Source: Flavobacteriaceae bacterium (GTDB taxonomy: Bacteria > Bacteroidota > Bacteroidia > Flavobacteriales > Flavobacteriaceae). Taken from it: a stretch of 64,000 bases of DNA. The notes beneath the pieces are model-generated. The model was not told where the DNA came from. It was given only the letters and a program-made list of their open reading frames with translations, and did not search any database. The translations under genes were made by a program, and so were the position numbers. The DNA is taken from contig JAMJVX010000011.1 of the NCBI GenBank assembly GCA_023558315.1, forward strand, positions 1 through 64,000. Direction: 5' to 3'. Shown here one piece after another: positions 16,468 to 25,364 of the stretch (position 1 is its first letter; each line of letters starts with the position of its first letter).

Positions 16468-17325
16468 TTGAAAAGACGTAAGGCTATACAATTTTTAAGT
16501 TCAGGAATTGTGTGGCCTTTTTTATTGCCTAAAATTAATCTTGGACAAGCACAAAAAACGTTAAAAGGGAATATTAACCATTCAGTTTGTCGTTGGTGTT
16601 ATGAAACAATTCCCTTAGATAATTTAGCCATAGAGGTTAAAAAGATGGGTTTTATGGGAATAGATTTAGTAGGTCCAAATGAATGGAATGTTTTAAAGAA
16701 ATATGGTTTAGAATCCACCATGTGTAATGGAGCTGAGATTAGCCTTACTGAAGGATGGAATAATACTGAGTACCATCAAAGACTCATTAAGAATTACACA
16801 AAACATATAAATTTAGTAGCAGATGCTGGATACAAAAACTTAATTTGTTTTAGCGGAAATAGAAATGATTTGAATGATGAAGAAGGGTTACAAAATTGTA
16901 TAAATGGATTGAAAAAAATCCTTCCACTTGCAGAAGAAAAAGGGGTTATTATCCAAATGGAGTTATTTAATTCCAAAATAAACCATCCTGATTATATGTG
17001 TGACAACACAAAATGGGGCATAGATTTATGTAAAAAATTAGGAAGTCCTAATTTTAAATTACTTTATGATATCTATCATATGCAGATAAATGAAGGGGAT
17101 ATTATTCGAACGATAAGAGATAATCACGAATATTTTGGACACTACCATACTGCAGGTGTTCCAGGGCGCCATGAAATAGACAAAACACAAGAGTTGTATT
17201 ATCCAGCAATAATGAAAGCAATTGTAAGCTCAGGATTTAAAGGAGTTGTGGCACAAGAATTTATTCCAACAAAAGAAGCAGATTTAGATGTTCTTGAGAA
17301 GGCTTTATATATATGTGATGTATAA
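16468..17325 (+). CDS. Hydroxypyruvate isomerase-like TIM-barrel protein with Tat-like leader
   Basis: 285 residues of the xylose isomerase-like TIM-barrel (AP endonuclease 2) superfamily. Putative metal/substrate residues occur in the expected order: Glu in VIIQMELFN, Asp and His in LLYDIYHMQINEGD, His in GHYHTAGVPGRHEID, and Glu in VVAQEF. This matches hydroxypyruvate isomerase homologues. The N-terminus (KRRKAIQFLSSGIVWPFLL, then AQA) looks like a twin-arginine leader, so export as a folded protein is plausible. The start is TTG at 16468; no upstream ATG exists in frame near it. Substrate is not certain. Confidence 0.78.
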   Translation: MKRRKAIQFLSSGIVWPFLLPKINLGQAQKTLKGNINHSVCRWCYETIPLDNLAIEVKKMGFMGIDLVGPNEWNVLKKYGLESTMCNGAEISLTEGWNNTEYHQRLIKNYTKHINLVADAGYKNLICFSGNRNDLNDEEGLQNCINGLKKILPLAEEKGVIIQMELFNSKINHPDYMCDNTKWGIDLCKKLGSPNFKLLYDIYHMQINEGDIIRTIRDNHEYFGHYHTAGVPGRHEIDKTQELYYPAIMKAIVSSGFKGVVAQEFIPTKEADLDVLEKALYICDV

Positions 17326-17335
17326 ATAAAAATTA

Positions 17336-18634
17336 ATGAAATCAAATAAAATACAAAATTTGTTTTTTTCAAATAAATTGAATTTTCGACAAAGACTATT
17401 TTTTATTATTTGTGCTGGAGTTATAATAATACAGTCTTTGTTAAATGTATATCCAAAGCCTCAATATTTTGATATTTTTTCTGAGAATTTTGCGTTACCA
17501 ACAATATGGGCATATGCAAATGATATAGACTTTAATTATACTCCTTTTTGCTCTAGTGTTATTACCTACGCACATAAATCAAATAGAATTTTATTTGACC
17601 CTAATAAAAAAGGGGAAGAAGTTGAAAAAATAATTCAAGAAGAAAAAAATAAAATACATTTTTGGCATTACGAATCTCAATACAGATTTGAAACTCATTT
17701 AGCTGCAGCCGTTATTAAATTTATACGTATTAAAAAATTAGAAGATATAAAAAAGGTTGTTTACTCTTTATTTTTAGGATTTTCACTTATAACGATATTG
17801 TTATTATTACTTTATTTTTACAATCAAAATGGCTCTATTATACCCTTAATAATTGCTGTAGTAATTTGGCCCTTTTTAAAAACTGATTTCAATTTATGGT
17901 GGAATTTTGGGTTTAATGTGATGCCCCTTGTTTTGTATGCAATTTATTTAGATAATTTACTAAAACATCAACAACTCTATAATCTAAATTCTGGAATTGG
18001 AGCCCTATTAGCTTTTATGCTGATATCTCTTCATGGGTATGATCATATGTTTATTCATGCAGTAACAATAATAGGAATTTATTTAGTTTTTGTCTCACAA
18101 CAATATAAAAGAATTACTTGGCAGATTTTATTAAAAAAAATATTGCCAAAGACTTCTTTAATTGGTGTTTTTGTTTTGTTAGGGCTTTTATCAACAGTTC
18201 TTATCCATTTACAAGTTGTACGGGTTGAGAGTTTTATTGGAAATGCGACTAAACGTTCATTTAATTTTACAGGAGAACAAGCAAGTACTTTTTTAAATGA
18301 TTATTTAAAAAATAACAAATTACCAACGACAATTCAAGTGCTAAATTATGCGATAAAACCAATCCTATTACTTTTTATATTGCCTTGTCTTTTGATATTG
18401 ATTTTTATTAAAAATACTCAAAAATGGATATTTATTTTTATTCTATTTACTCCACTATTAGGAGGTCTCTTATGGTTAGTATTATTGCCAAAACACAGAA
18501 TGCATGTGCCTCATTTTGAACAATCCCTTTATCAGGGAATGCTCCCTATGTTATTAATTATGTTAAGTCACCCTGTTATTTTAGAATTTTTAAAAAAACA
18601 AGGTTTACTATTTTGGAAATTTTTCCGTAAATAA
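17336..18634 (+). CDS. Multi-pass membrane protein of unknown function
   Basis: 432 residues; no family recognised. One helix near 20-38 is followed by a soluble stretch of about 100 residues that contains several Trp, Tyr and His (AYANDIDFNYTPFCSSVITYAHK, HFWHYESQYRFETH), then about eight to nine hydrophobic helices, with SLHGYDHMFIHAVT in a loop and a His-rich KHRMHVPHFEQ loop near the C-terminus. The large first external loop plus many helices resembles the layout of GT-C glycosyltransferases, but I see no convincing catalytic Asp motif. It begins 10 bases after the isomerase gene. Confidence 0.65.
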   Translation: MKSNKIQNLFFSNKLNFRQRLFFIICAGVIIIQSLLNVYPKPQYFDIFSENFALPTIWAYANDIDFNYTPFCSSVITYAHKSNRILFDPNKKGEEVEKIIQEEKNKIHFWHYESQYRFETHLAAAVIKFIRIKKLEDIKKVVYSLFLGFSLITILLLLLYFYNQNGSIIPLIIAVVIWPFLKTDFNLWWNFGFNVMPLVLYAIYLDNLLKHQQLYNLNSGIGALLAFMLISLHGYDHMFIHAVTIIGIYLVFVSQQYKRITWQILLKKILPKTSLIGVFVLLGLLSTVLIHLQVVRVESFIGNATKRSFNFTGEQASTFLNDYLKNNKLPTTIQVLNYAIKPILLLFILPCLLILIFIKNTQKWIFIFILFTPLLGGLLWLVLLPKHRMHVPHFEQSLYQGMLPMLLIMLSHPVILEFLKKQGLLFWKFFRK

Positions 18635-18676
18635 AGACCTTATAGAAAAAAATATTAAAACAAAAGAATTTATATA

Positions 18677-18684
18677 TATATTTG
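18677..18684 (+). promoter_or_regulatory. -7 promoter element for the 217-residue protein/DUF3822/rsmD run
   Basis: TATATTTG, full TAnnTTTG match, 14 bases before the ATG at 18699. Confidence 0.5.
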
Positions 18685-18698
18685 CACAAAAAATAAAA

Positions 18699-19352
18699 AT
18701 GAAATTAAAATCAATTCTAATACCTTTTTTATGGATAGTTGCAGCCTTTTTTGCATATAAAATTTATCATTCCATAAATGCTCCAATTCGTTTTAATAAA
18801 ATAAAAAATGAACGATATAAAAAAGTCATAAACAATTTAAAAGATATAAAAAAAGCACAAATAGCGTATAGAGACGTGAGAGGTGTTTTTTCAAATAACT
18901 TTGATTCTTTAATTAGTTTTATCGAAAAAGATCAATTTATACTGGTTGAAAAAAGAGATTCTTCTTATATGAAGTATAACAAGGTCTATAGAATAGATAT
19001 GTTAGAAGAAGTAATTGTAGTAGATACACTAGGGTTTATATCTGTAAAAGATTCTTTATTTAAAAATACAGAGAGATATAAGTCAATGCAATATGTTCCA
19101 GTAGAAGGAATGGAAGATTCCACATTTCAAATAAAAGCGAATGTCATCGTGAAAAATGGATATAGAGTTCCAGTATTTGAAGTAAAGGTTTCTAAAGATA
19201 TTGTTCTTTTTGACCAAGATAAAGATTTATTAAAGCAAGAAAAAGGATTAGTATCTGTAGATGGCATAAATGGTCCTGAAATTATTTTAGGGTCACTTTC
19301 GGATGTTAGTACGAACGGAAATTGGCCTACTATTTTTGATGCTGTTCAATAA
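18699..19352 (+). CDS. Conserved single-TM protein upstream of DUF3822-rsmD
   Basis: 217 residues. An N-terminal membrane anchor (SILIPFLWIVAAFFAYKIYHSI) precedes a charged helix (YKKVINNLKDIKKAQIAYRDV) and a mostly beta periplasmic part with repeated Val/Asp strands. The anchor followed by a helix that reads KKAQIAYRDVRGVFSNNFDSL recalls type II secretion pseudopilins, but the N-terminal cleavage site of pilins is missing. This gene commonly precedes DUF3822 and rsmD in Bacteroidota; its role is unknown. Confidence 0.72.
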   Translation: MKLKSILIPFLWIVAAFFAYKIYHSINAPIRFNKIKNERYKKVINNLKDIKKAQIAYRDVRGVFSNNFDSLISFIEKDQFILVEKRDSSYMKYNKVYRIDMLEEVIVVDTLGFISVKDSLFKNTERYKSMQYVPVEGMEDSTFQIKANVIVKNGYRVPVFEVKVSKDIVLFDQDKDLLKQEKGLVSVDGINGPEIILGSLSDVSTNGNWPTIFDAVQ

Positions 19353-20091
19353 TAAAAACATTACTGAAAACGGTTTATCGATACAAGTTCATGCACATGG
19401 ATATTATGTGTGTGCGGAAGAATTTCAAAAATTTTACTCTTTTAAGAATACTCAAGCAATTCAAAGTATTCCTATAGATTTTCCAAGTTCTAAATATTCA
19501 AATTTTAGCTGTATTTTATTTGATAATGTGGCGCATTTTGCTCCGAAAGAATTAGTAGATGAAAGTAAGCTAGAGTTATACATCAATAAGAATGTTAGAG
19601 TACAGAAGCAATTAGGAATACGTTGCGATAATAGTAATGCGTCCTCTATTTGTAACATACATCAGTTTAACAAAGGCGCAGAAAATATTTTAACTAGTTT
19701 TTATTCAAATATTAAAACAAAACATTTTGCCTCAATTCTCTTAGATTCAATTATTAAATCACAGATAGATAAGGAAGGAGAATATTTTTTTATTCACATA
19801 AGAGAATCTTATTTTGATGTTTTTTATACTAAGGGAAATAACATACAATTATATAACACTTTTGCTATAGAAAATGAAGAAGCATTTATGTATTTCTTTT
19901 TGTCCATTATTAAAAGTAATGAATTACAGGATTTTAAAATTTTCTTTTTAGGAGATTTTCCAAAGTATAAAAATTACTACCTATCTGTTGCTAAATATTA
20001 TAAAAATATAGGATTCATCGCAGCGCCAAATAAGCAATACGATATAAACAATTATCCTCCTGCTCCATTTTTTAATCATATTTTTGAGTAA
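19339..20091 (+). CDS. DUF3822 family protein
   Basis: About 250 residues from the ATG at 19339. I prefer this start over the longer reading from 19303 because it limits overlap with the upstream gene to 14 bases and puts the conserved LSIQVHAHGYYVC strand close to the N-terminus. DUF3822 proteins resemble an actin/ASKHA-like pseudo-ATPase fold and are usually linked to rsmD, as here, where the stop codon overlaps the rsmD start by one base. Function unknown. Confidence 0.8.
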   Translation: MLFNNKNITENGLSIQVHAHGYYVCAEEFQKFYSFKNTQAIQSIPIDFPSSKYSNFSCILFDNVAHFAPKELVDESKLELYINKNVRVQKQLGIRCDNSNASSICNIHQFNKGAENILTSFYSNIKTKHFASILLDSIIKSQIDKEGEYFFIHIRESYFDVFYTKGNNIQLYNTFAIENEEAFMYFFLSIIKSNELQDFKIFFLGDFPKYKNYYLSVAKYYKNIGFIAAPNKQYDINNYPPAPFFNHIFE

Positions 20092-20633
20092 TGCGAATTA
20101 TAGGTGGTGCAAATAAAGGATATAGATTTAAGCCTTTAAAAAACCTTCCTGTAAGACCTACCACAGATAAAGTCAAAGAGTCATTATTTAATATTCTCAA
20201 CCATAAAATTGACTTTGAATCTATCACATTGTTGGATTTATTTGCGGGAACAGGAAACATTTCTTTTGAGTTTGCAAGCAGAGGGACGAAGAAGATTACT
20301 TTAGTGGATAGCCATAGGTCATGTATAAAATCTATTTATCAGAATTCTAAGGAATTAAGCTTTGATGTTCAAATACTCCATAAAAATGTATTTCAATTTT
20401 TAAAAAATACAGCAACTTCTTATGATGTGATATTTGCTGACCCTCCATATGACTTTAGTCAAAAAGAATACGAGGAATTACATTCATTAGTTTTTGAAAA
20501 TAATATGTTAAACAAAGAGGGAATATTCATTTTAGAACATAGTTCTAAATTCAATTTTGAGTCTTTTTCTTATTTTGAAAATAGTAGGAAATACGGAGAT
20601 ATAACATTAAGTTTTTTCTATACAAAAGAGTAG
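20091..20633 (+). CDS. rsmD: 16S rRNA (guanine966-N2)-methyltransferase
   Basis: 180 residues: MRIIGGANKGYRFKP opening, RPTTDKVKESLFNIL, SAM motif LLDLFAGTGNISFE, and catalytic FADPPYDF. These are the RsmD signatures. The enzyme makes m2G966 near the P site of 16S rRNA. Its start overlaps the DUF3822 stop, and its last codons overlap the 3' end of the convergent rnpB gene, whose P1 strand begins at about 20628. Confidence 0.95.
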   Translation: MRIIGGANKGYRFKPLKNLPVRPTTDKVKESLFNILNHKIDFESITLLDLFAGTGNISFEFASRGTKKITLVDSHRSCIKSIYQNSKELSFDVQILHKNVFQFLKNTATSYDVIFADPPYDFSQKEYEELHSLVFENNMLNKEGIFILEHSSKFNFESFSYFENSRKYGDITLSFFYTKE

Positions 20634-20928
20634 GCTATAAGCCGGATTCTGTCAATGCCTTATCATTTATCTAGGTGATGAATTACTCCATCACTCAAGC
20701 CGCTTACCCTTTCACATCAGACGAGCCGCCCTCAAGCGTGAATATACTTAGCGTTGCACCGTATAGAGTTTACCTGGTTTCACTACAGCTTTCCTGTACA
20801 TACTTTCTGTTGCACTGGTCCTATTTGCTAAAATAACAAACGACGGGTGTTACCCGCTATACTTGCCCTGTGGTGTCCGGACTTTCCTCTCTCTATTAAA
20901 TTATAGACAGCGATAAGGACGCCTACTC
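20628..20928 (-). ncRNA. rnpB: RNase P RNA, bacterial class A
   Basis: About 301 bases on the minus strand. The P1 stem is visible as GAGTAGGC at the 5' end (20921-20928) and GCCTACTC at the 3' end (20628-20635). Conserved core elements occur in order: GAGGAAAGTCCGGAC and CACAGGGCA (P4 region), GGGTAACACCCG, GGTGCAACGC-type J elements, and the 3' signature GACAGAATCCGGCTTAT. RNase P RNA cleaves the 5' leaders of pre-tRNAs. Ends are set by the P1 pairing and may be off by a few bases. Confidence 0.93.
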
Positions 20929-20934
20929 TATTTG

Positions 20935-20942
20935 CAAAAGTA
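20935..20942 (-). promoter_or_regulatory. -7 promoter element for rnpB
   Basis: TACTTTTG on the minus strand, full TAnnTTTG match, 6 bases upstream of the first base of the P1 stem, the spacing expected if the mature 5' end is the transcription start. Confidence 0.65.
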
Positions 20943-21006
20943 CTAATATTTATTTTCACTTTTAAATACCGCTCTTTATTTGATAGAAAAATGTCGCTTC
21001 ATAATC

Positions 21007-21699
21007 TCACTCCAAAATAACCACTTTTTGTATCATCACATTTTCTAAAGGAGCTTCTGTGTTATCTGTGGGGACATTTGCGATTTTATCTACGACATCC
21101 ATTCCCTTAATCACTTTTCCAAAGGCGGTGTAGTTTCCATCTAAATGATATGCCCCGGGGGTTTGTTGAACGATAAAAAACTCATACGGCGAAGCGAGTT
21201 TGTGTGGGTTGTCAATATCACTACTCGGCATAGAGACAATGCCTCTGTGGTGTTTAAATCCTTTTTTAGTGTCTGGAGGTAGCAGGTAGCGTCCAATTTT
21301 GGTGCGTCTTTTTATCACGTTATGCCTATCGGAATTTCCACCTTGAATGACAAAATTTTTCACGACTCTATGGAAGATAGTCCCCTCAAAATAGTTTTGT
21401 TTTGTCAAAAAAATGAAATTCGCTCTATGGTAGGGCGTTTCTTCAAACAATTGAATATCAATATTTCCAAACCGCGTAATGACGCGTACTTTATTTTCTT
21501 TATTTTTCTTCTCGTAGTCAAAGAAAAAGGGAATAGCATTATTCTCATCTAACTCCAAAGGTTTTTCTTTTTTTACAACCTTCTTTTTTTGTGTAGTTGT
21601 TTTAGCGATGTTTTTTTTTGGCTTATTTTTTTTACTATTTTCTTGACAGCTTACTGCAATGAAAAAAATTACACATATATAGAAAACTTTTTTATTCAT
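21007..21699 (-). CDS. Cyclophilin-type peptidyl-prolyl isomerase, lipoprotein
   Basis: 230 residues. A lipoprotein signal ends in IAVSC (Cys18) and is followed by a Lys-rich spacer (about 20-50), then a cyclophilin domain: FGNIDIQLFEETPYHRANF, GTIFHRVVKNFVIQGG, FFIVQQTPGAYHLDGNYTAFGKVIKGMDVV. The catalytic Arg lies in FHRVV. It should catalyse proline isomerisation in the periplasm or at the outer membrane. The Lys-rich stretch right after the Cys is unusual for an inner-leaflet lipoprotein and could be a surface-sorting signal; that is inference. Confidence 0.9.
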   Translation of the reverse strand: MNKKVFYICVIFFIAVSCQENSKKNKPKKNIAKTTTQKKKVVKKEKPLELDENNAIPFFFDYEKKNKENKVRVITRFGNIDIQLFEETPYHRANFIFLTKQNYFEGTIFHRVVKNFVIQGGNSDRHNVIKRRTKIGRYLLPPDTKKGFKHHRGIVSMPSSDIDNPHKLASPYEFFIVQQTPGAYHLDGNYTAFGKVIKGMDVVDKIANVPTDNTEAPLENVMIQKVVILE

Positions 21700-21724
21700 T
21701 TTGAAAATTGAAATTTAGAGAGTA

Positions 21725-21732
21725 CAAATATA
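21725..21732 (-). promoter_or_regulatory. -7 promoter element for the cyclophilin gene
   Basis: TATATTTG on the minus strand, full TAnnTTTG match, 25 bases before the ATG. Confidence 0.5.
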
Positions 21733-21765
21733 TTATAATTAAATTGGCTATATTTAGTAATTTAT

Positions 21766-21773
21766 TAACTTTG
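21766..21773 (+). promoter_or_regulatory. -7 promoter element for folE
   Basis: TAACTTTG, full TAnnTTTG match, 11 bases before the folE ATG. A TTGG at 21744-21747 lies 18 bases upstream, a reasonable -33 element. Confidence 0.55.
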
Positions 21774-21784
21774 CAATAAAAAAA

Positions 21785-22453
21785 ATGAACAACAATTTTG
21801 AAGAAGATGTGGTAGGAGATAACCATCTAAATCTCTCAAAAAGAACCCCTTTTAAAAAAAATCCTTTTGCCCTTTCTTCTGAACAGAAACAAAATTTAAT
21901 AGAAGAAAAAGTAAGAGATATTCTAGATATTTTGGGGTTAGATATTAATGACGCGAGTATCAAAGGCACTCCAAAACGCGTAGCGAAAATGTATGTTAAT
22001 GAGCTTTTTGGTGGATTAGACCCTAAAAATAAACCAAAGGCTTCTGTTTTCCCAAATACTTATCAATATAACGAAATGCTAGTAGAAAAAAATATAACCT
22101 TATATTCTACTTGCGAACATCATTTATTACCTATCATAGGGAAAGCACATGTAGCTTATATATCTAACGGAAATGTTATAGGTCTATCTAAAATCAATCG
22201 CATCGTAGAATATTATGCAAATCGCCCTCAAGTACAAGAACGATTGACACTACAGATAGTTGAAGAATTACAGAAAGCAATGAATACAGAAAATGTTGCC
22301 TGTGTGATAGATGCCAAACATCTTTGTATTAATTCCAGAGGAATTAGAGACATTACAAGCAGTACGGTTACTTCCAGTTTTCAAGGGGAATTTCAGAAAA
22401 AAGAGACGAGAGAGGCATTTATGAGTTATATCCAAATGGAGGTTAATTTTTGA
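21785..22453 (+). CDS. folE: GTP cyclohydrolase I
   Basis: 222 residues with the zinc ligands Cys110 and His113 in STCEHHLLP and Cys181 in [13 protein letters not shown], plus [23 protein letters not shown], all diagnostic for FolE. It converts GTP to dihydroneopterin triphosphate, the first step of folate (and pterin) synthesis. The first 35 residues are polar and variable. cysS follows one base after the stop codon, so the two are co-transcribed. Confidence 0.96.
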   Translation: MNNNFEEDVVGDNHLNLSKRTPFKKNPFALSSEQKQNLIEEKVRDILDILGLDINDASIKGTPKRVAKMYVNELFGGLDPKNKPKASVFPNTYQYNEMLVEKNITLYSTCEHHLLPIIGKAHVAYISNGNVIGLSKINRIVEYYANRPQVQERLTLQIVEELQKAMNTENVACVIDAKHLCINSRGIRDITSSTVTSSFQGEFQKKETREAFMSYIQMEVNF

Positions 22454-22454
22454 T

Positions 22455-23939
22455 ATGCAAAATCAACTTTATATTTATAATTCACTATCCAAAAAAAAGG
22501 AATTATTCAAATCTATAGTCCCATATTATGTTGGGATGTACGTGTGTGGACCTACGGTCTATAGCAATGTGCATTTAGGAAATTGTAGAACCTTTATTTC
22601 TTTTGATGTAATTTTTAGGTATTTAAAATATTTGGGCTATAAAGTCCGCTATGTAAGAAATATTACGGATGTGGGTCACCTAGAAAATGATGCAGATGAA
22701 GGAGAAGATAGAATTTCAAAAAAGGCGCGATTAGAAAAAATAGAACCGATGGAGGTTGCACAAAAATACACCTCTGATTTTCACACTATATTAAATAAAT
22801 TTAATTGTCTCCCTCCAAGTATAGAGCCTACAGCTACGGGTCATATCATAGAACAAATTGAGACTATTCAACAAATTCTGAAACAAGGATTTGCCTATGA
22901 AGTGAATGGATCTGTGTATTTTGACGTGTTAAAATTCAATAAAGAAAAAGGATATGGAAAATTGAGTGGCAGAAATATTGAAGATTTAATTCACAACACT
23001 AGAACCTTAGGTGGGCAAGATGATAAGAAAAACCCTCAAGATTTTGCTTTATGGAAAAAAGCAGAACCCAATCATATAATGAGATGGGATTCCCCTTGGA
23101 GTGAAGGATTTCCTGGGTGGCATCTTGAATGTACCGCGATGAGCACTAAATATTTGGGGACAGAATTTGATATCCATGGCGGAGGAATGGATTTAAAATT
23201 TCCACATCATGAATGTGAAATAGCCCAAGCAGAATCTATAAATAAAAAATCGCCAGTTAACTATTGGATACATACTAATATGCTAACTCTCAATGGGCAA
23301 AAAATGGCAAAATCTACAGGAAATAATATTCTACCAAATGATATTTTCATGGGAGATACTACATTATTATCAAAAAACTATGTTCCAACAGTGGTTAGAT
23401 TTTTCATGCTTCAGGCGCACTATAGAAGTATTTTAGATATTAGTGATGATGCTTTATTAAGTGCGGAAAAGGGGTATAAGAGGTTAATGGAAGCTCTTCA
23501 AAAGTTAGAGAATATATCTACATCAGCCTCTACAAATGGATTTGATGTACAAAAATGGCTTATAGAATGTTATTCATTTATGAATGACGATTTTAATACG
23601 CCTATGCTTATTGCAAATCTTTTTGAAGCGGTAAAATTTATTAAAAAAGTAAAAGCAAATCAATTAACTATTTCTGAGGAAGATAAGTTGGAATTGATAA
23701 AACACTTGAGAGCTTTTATTTTTGAAGTATTGGGATTAGAAAAAATGGAAGAGAGTAGTAGCGGAGCAGATTCTAATAATTTAAGTCAAAAATTAATAGA
23801 GTGTTTAATTGACATAAGAAATGAGGCAAGGGCACAAAAGAATTTTGAGACTTCTGATAAGATTAGAGATAGGTTACTAGAGGCGGGAGTAGAATTAAAA
23901 GATGAAAAAAATCAAACGAAGTATAGTATTTTAGAATGA
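22455..23939 (+). CDS. cysS: Cysteinyl-tRNA synthetase
   Basis: 494 residues. The class I HIGH motif is in [12 protein letters not shown] with the zinc ligand Cys in VCGPTVY; the remaining zinc ligands are in WHLECTAMS and [18 protein letters not shown]. The KMSKS loop reads KMAKSTGN. The C-terminal DALR/anticodon region follows. It charges tRNA-Cys. The start is 2 bases after folE, and the stop overlaps the yidD start by 4 bases. Confidence 0.96.
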   Translation: MQNQLYIYNSLSKKKELFKSIVPYYVGMYVCGPTVYSNVHLGNCRTFISFDVIFRYLKYLGYKVRYVRNITDVGHLENDADEGEDRISKKARLEKIEPMEVAQKYTSDFHTILNKFNCLPPSIEPTATGHIIEQIETIQQILKQGFAYEVNGSVYFDVLKFNKEKGYGKLSGRNIEDLIHNTRTLGGQDDKKNPQDFALWKKAEPNHIMRWDSPWSEGFPGWHLECTAMSTKYLGTEFDIHGGGMDLKFPHHECEIAQAESINKKSPVNYWIHTNMLTLNGQKMAKSTGNNILPNDIFMGDTTLLSKNYVPTVVRFFMLQAHYRSILDISDDALLSAEKGYKRLMEALQKLENISTSASTNGFDVQKWLIECYSFMNDDFNTPMLIANLFEAVKFIKKVKANQLTISEEDKLELIKHLRAFIFEVLGLEKMEESSSGADSNNLSQKLIECLIDIRNEARAQKNFETSDKIRDRLLEAGVELKDEKNQTKYSILE

Positions 23940-24160
23940 AAAAATATGTAATATTGCCGTTTATAATTTTAATAAAATTATATAGAATGATACTTTCTCC
24001 TTTATTAATGCCAAGTTGTCGTTTTCAACCTACTTGCTCTCAATATGCTTTAGATGCCTTAAATAAATACGGTCTTTTAAAAGGAGGAATACTTTCAGTA
24101 AAAAGAATAGTAAAATGCAATCCTTGGGGAAAGAATAAAGGGTACGATCCAGTACCGTAG
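23936..24160 (+). CDS. yidD: Membrane protein insertion efficiency factor YidD
   Basis: 74 residues; family signature [15 protein letters not shown] followed by KRIVKCNPW and the C-terminal YDPVP. YidD is a small membrane-associated protein that assists YidC-dependent insertion. It overlaps cysS by 4 bases and precedes lgt by 23, so it belongs to the folE-cysS-yidD-lgt run. Confidence 0.95.
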   Translation: MKKYVILPFIILIKLYRMILSPLLMPSCRFQPTCSQYALDALNKYGLLKGGILSVKRIVKCNPWGKNKGYDPVP

Positions 24161-24183
24161 TAAAATACTAAAACTAAATAAAA

Positions 24184-25044
24184 ATGATATTATTAAAAAT
24201 AAATTGGTCACCTAGCGAAACGCTTGTAACATTTGGAAATATAGGAATACACTACTATAGTTTAATGTTTGTTATCGCTTTTATATTAGGGCTAAACATT
24301 ATGAAAAGAATATATAAAAAGGAAGGTGTTCCAGAAAAATATTTAGATCCTCTTTTTATATATGTTGTAGTAGCTACCTTATTAGGAGCACGTTTAGGCG
24401 AGGTGTTTTTCTATAACTGGGATTATTTTCAAAATAATTTAGTAGAAATATTAATTCCCATAACAAAAAGCGCAGGAGATAGTACTTTCTTTGGCTTGAT
24501 TAAAAATTATAAATTTATAGGATATAGAGGCTTAGCGAGTCATGGAGCAGCAATAGCCATAATTATTTGCTTGTACTTGTATTATAAAAAATATAAACTT
24601 CAATCATTTGTATGGTTACTAGATAGAGTTGTTATTCCTGTAAGTTTAGGAGGTGTATTTATCCGATTAGGAAACTTTTTCAACTCTGAGATTGTAGGAA
24701 AATATACGGGCTCTAACTTTGGAGTAGTATTTCTAAATAGAAATGAAATGTTGCCTCGTCATCCTGCTCAAGTATATGAATCGTTAGGATGTGTAGTATT
24801 ATTCTTATTGTTGGTGTATTTATATAGAAAAGGAAAAGGCAAACAAGAAGGGTTTTTATTTGGAACGTTCTTAACAGTTTTGTTTACCATTAGATTTTTC
24901 ATAGAATTTGTAAAAGTAAGTCAAGGGGGTTGGTTTGAAGAGTTAATGCCAGTATTTACTACAGGTCAATGGCTGAGTATTCCTTTTGTAATAGCAGGAA
25001 TAGTAATTTTATATAAAGTGATTAACAAGAAAAATATCGCTTAA
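24184..25044 (+). CDS. lgt: Prolipoprotein diacylglyceryl transferase
   Basis: 286 residues with about seven membrane helices. The Lgt signature appears as GGVFIRLGNFFNSEIVG, with YRGLASHGAAIA upstream (His is part of the active site) and RHPAQVYESL downstream. Lgt attaches diacylglycerol to the lipobox Cys at the inner membrane, which is required for the several putative lipoproteins in this window. It ends convergently with DUF6787, overlapping by 4 bases. Confidence 0.94.
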   Translation: MILLKINWSPSETLVTFGNIGIHYYSLMFVIAFILGLNIMKRIYKKEGVPEKYLDPLFIYVVVATLLGARLGEVFFYNWDYFQNNLVEILIPITKSAGDSTFFGLIKNYKFIGYRGLASHGAAIAIIICLYLYYKKYKLQSFVWLLDRVVIPVSLGGVFIRLGNFFNSEIVGKYTGSNFGVVFLNRNEMLPRHPAQVYESLGCVVLFLLLVYLYRKGKGKQEGFLFGTFLTVLFTIRFFIEFVKVSQGGWFEELMPVFTTGQWLSIPFVIAGIVILYKVINKKNIA

Positions 25045-25364
25045 ATTTTTTTTCCAAAAAGACGACTAAATAATTTCTTTTCAAAATTCCAAAAAAAACG
25101 AAATTGAAAGAAAATCGTCGCAATGATAAGCTGTATAATTTGATACAAAGGGAAAATAATTAAAATTCTAAGTATCCAATATAGAAGAACTCCACAGGAT
25201 AATACTTCAAAAGTTGTTTTAGTAATTCCTAGAAACTCTAAAATGGGTTTTGCGATGGCTACAGTTACTGAACCAGTGACAGAAAATACTATAAGTATAA
25301 CAACTAGCTGAAAATTAGATTTTATCTCCCACTTTTTCTTAAATCTCTTAAAATAATGTATCAT
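25041..25364 (-). CDS. DUF6787-like membrane protein
   Basis: 107 residues with two hydrophobic helices (about 22-40 and 55-85) between basic, aromatic ends (FKRFKKKWEI at the start, FQFRFFWNFEKKLFSRLF at the end). It resembles the small Bacteroidota family DUF6787, which neighbours lgt and the serine-pathway genes. Function unknown. Its ATG overlaps the stop codon of the dehydrogenase gene by one base, so it is translated with that operon. Confidence 0.68.
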   Translation of the reverse strand: MIHYFKRFKKKWEIKSNFQLVVILIVFSVTGSVTVAIAKPILEFLGITKTTFEVLSCGVLLYWILRILIIFPLYQIIQLIIATIFFQFRFFWNFEKKLFSRLFGKKI

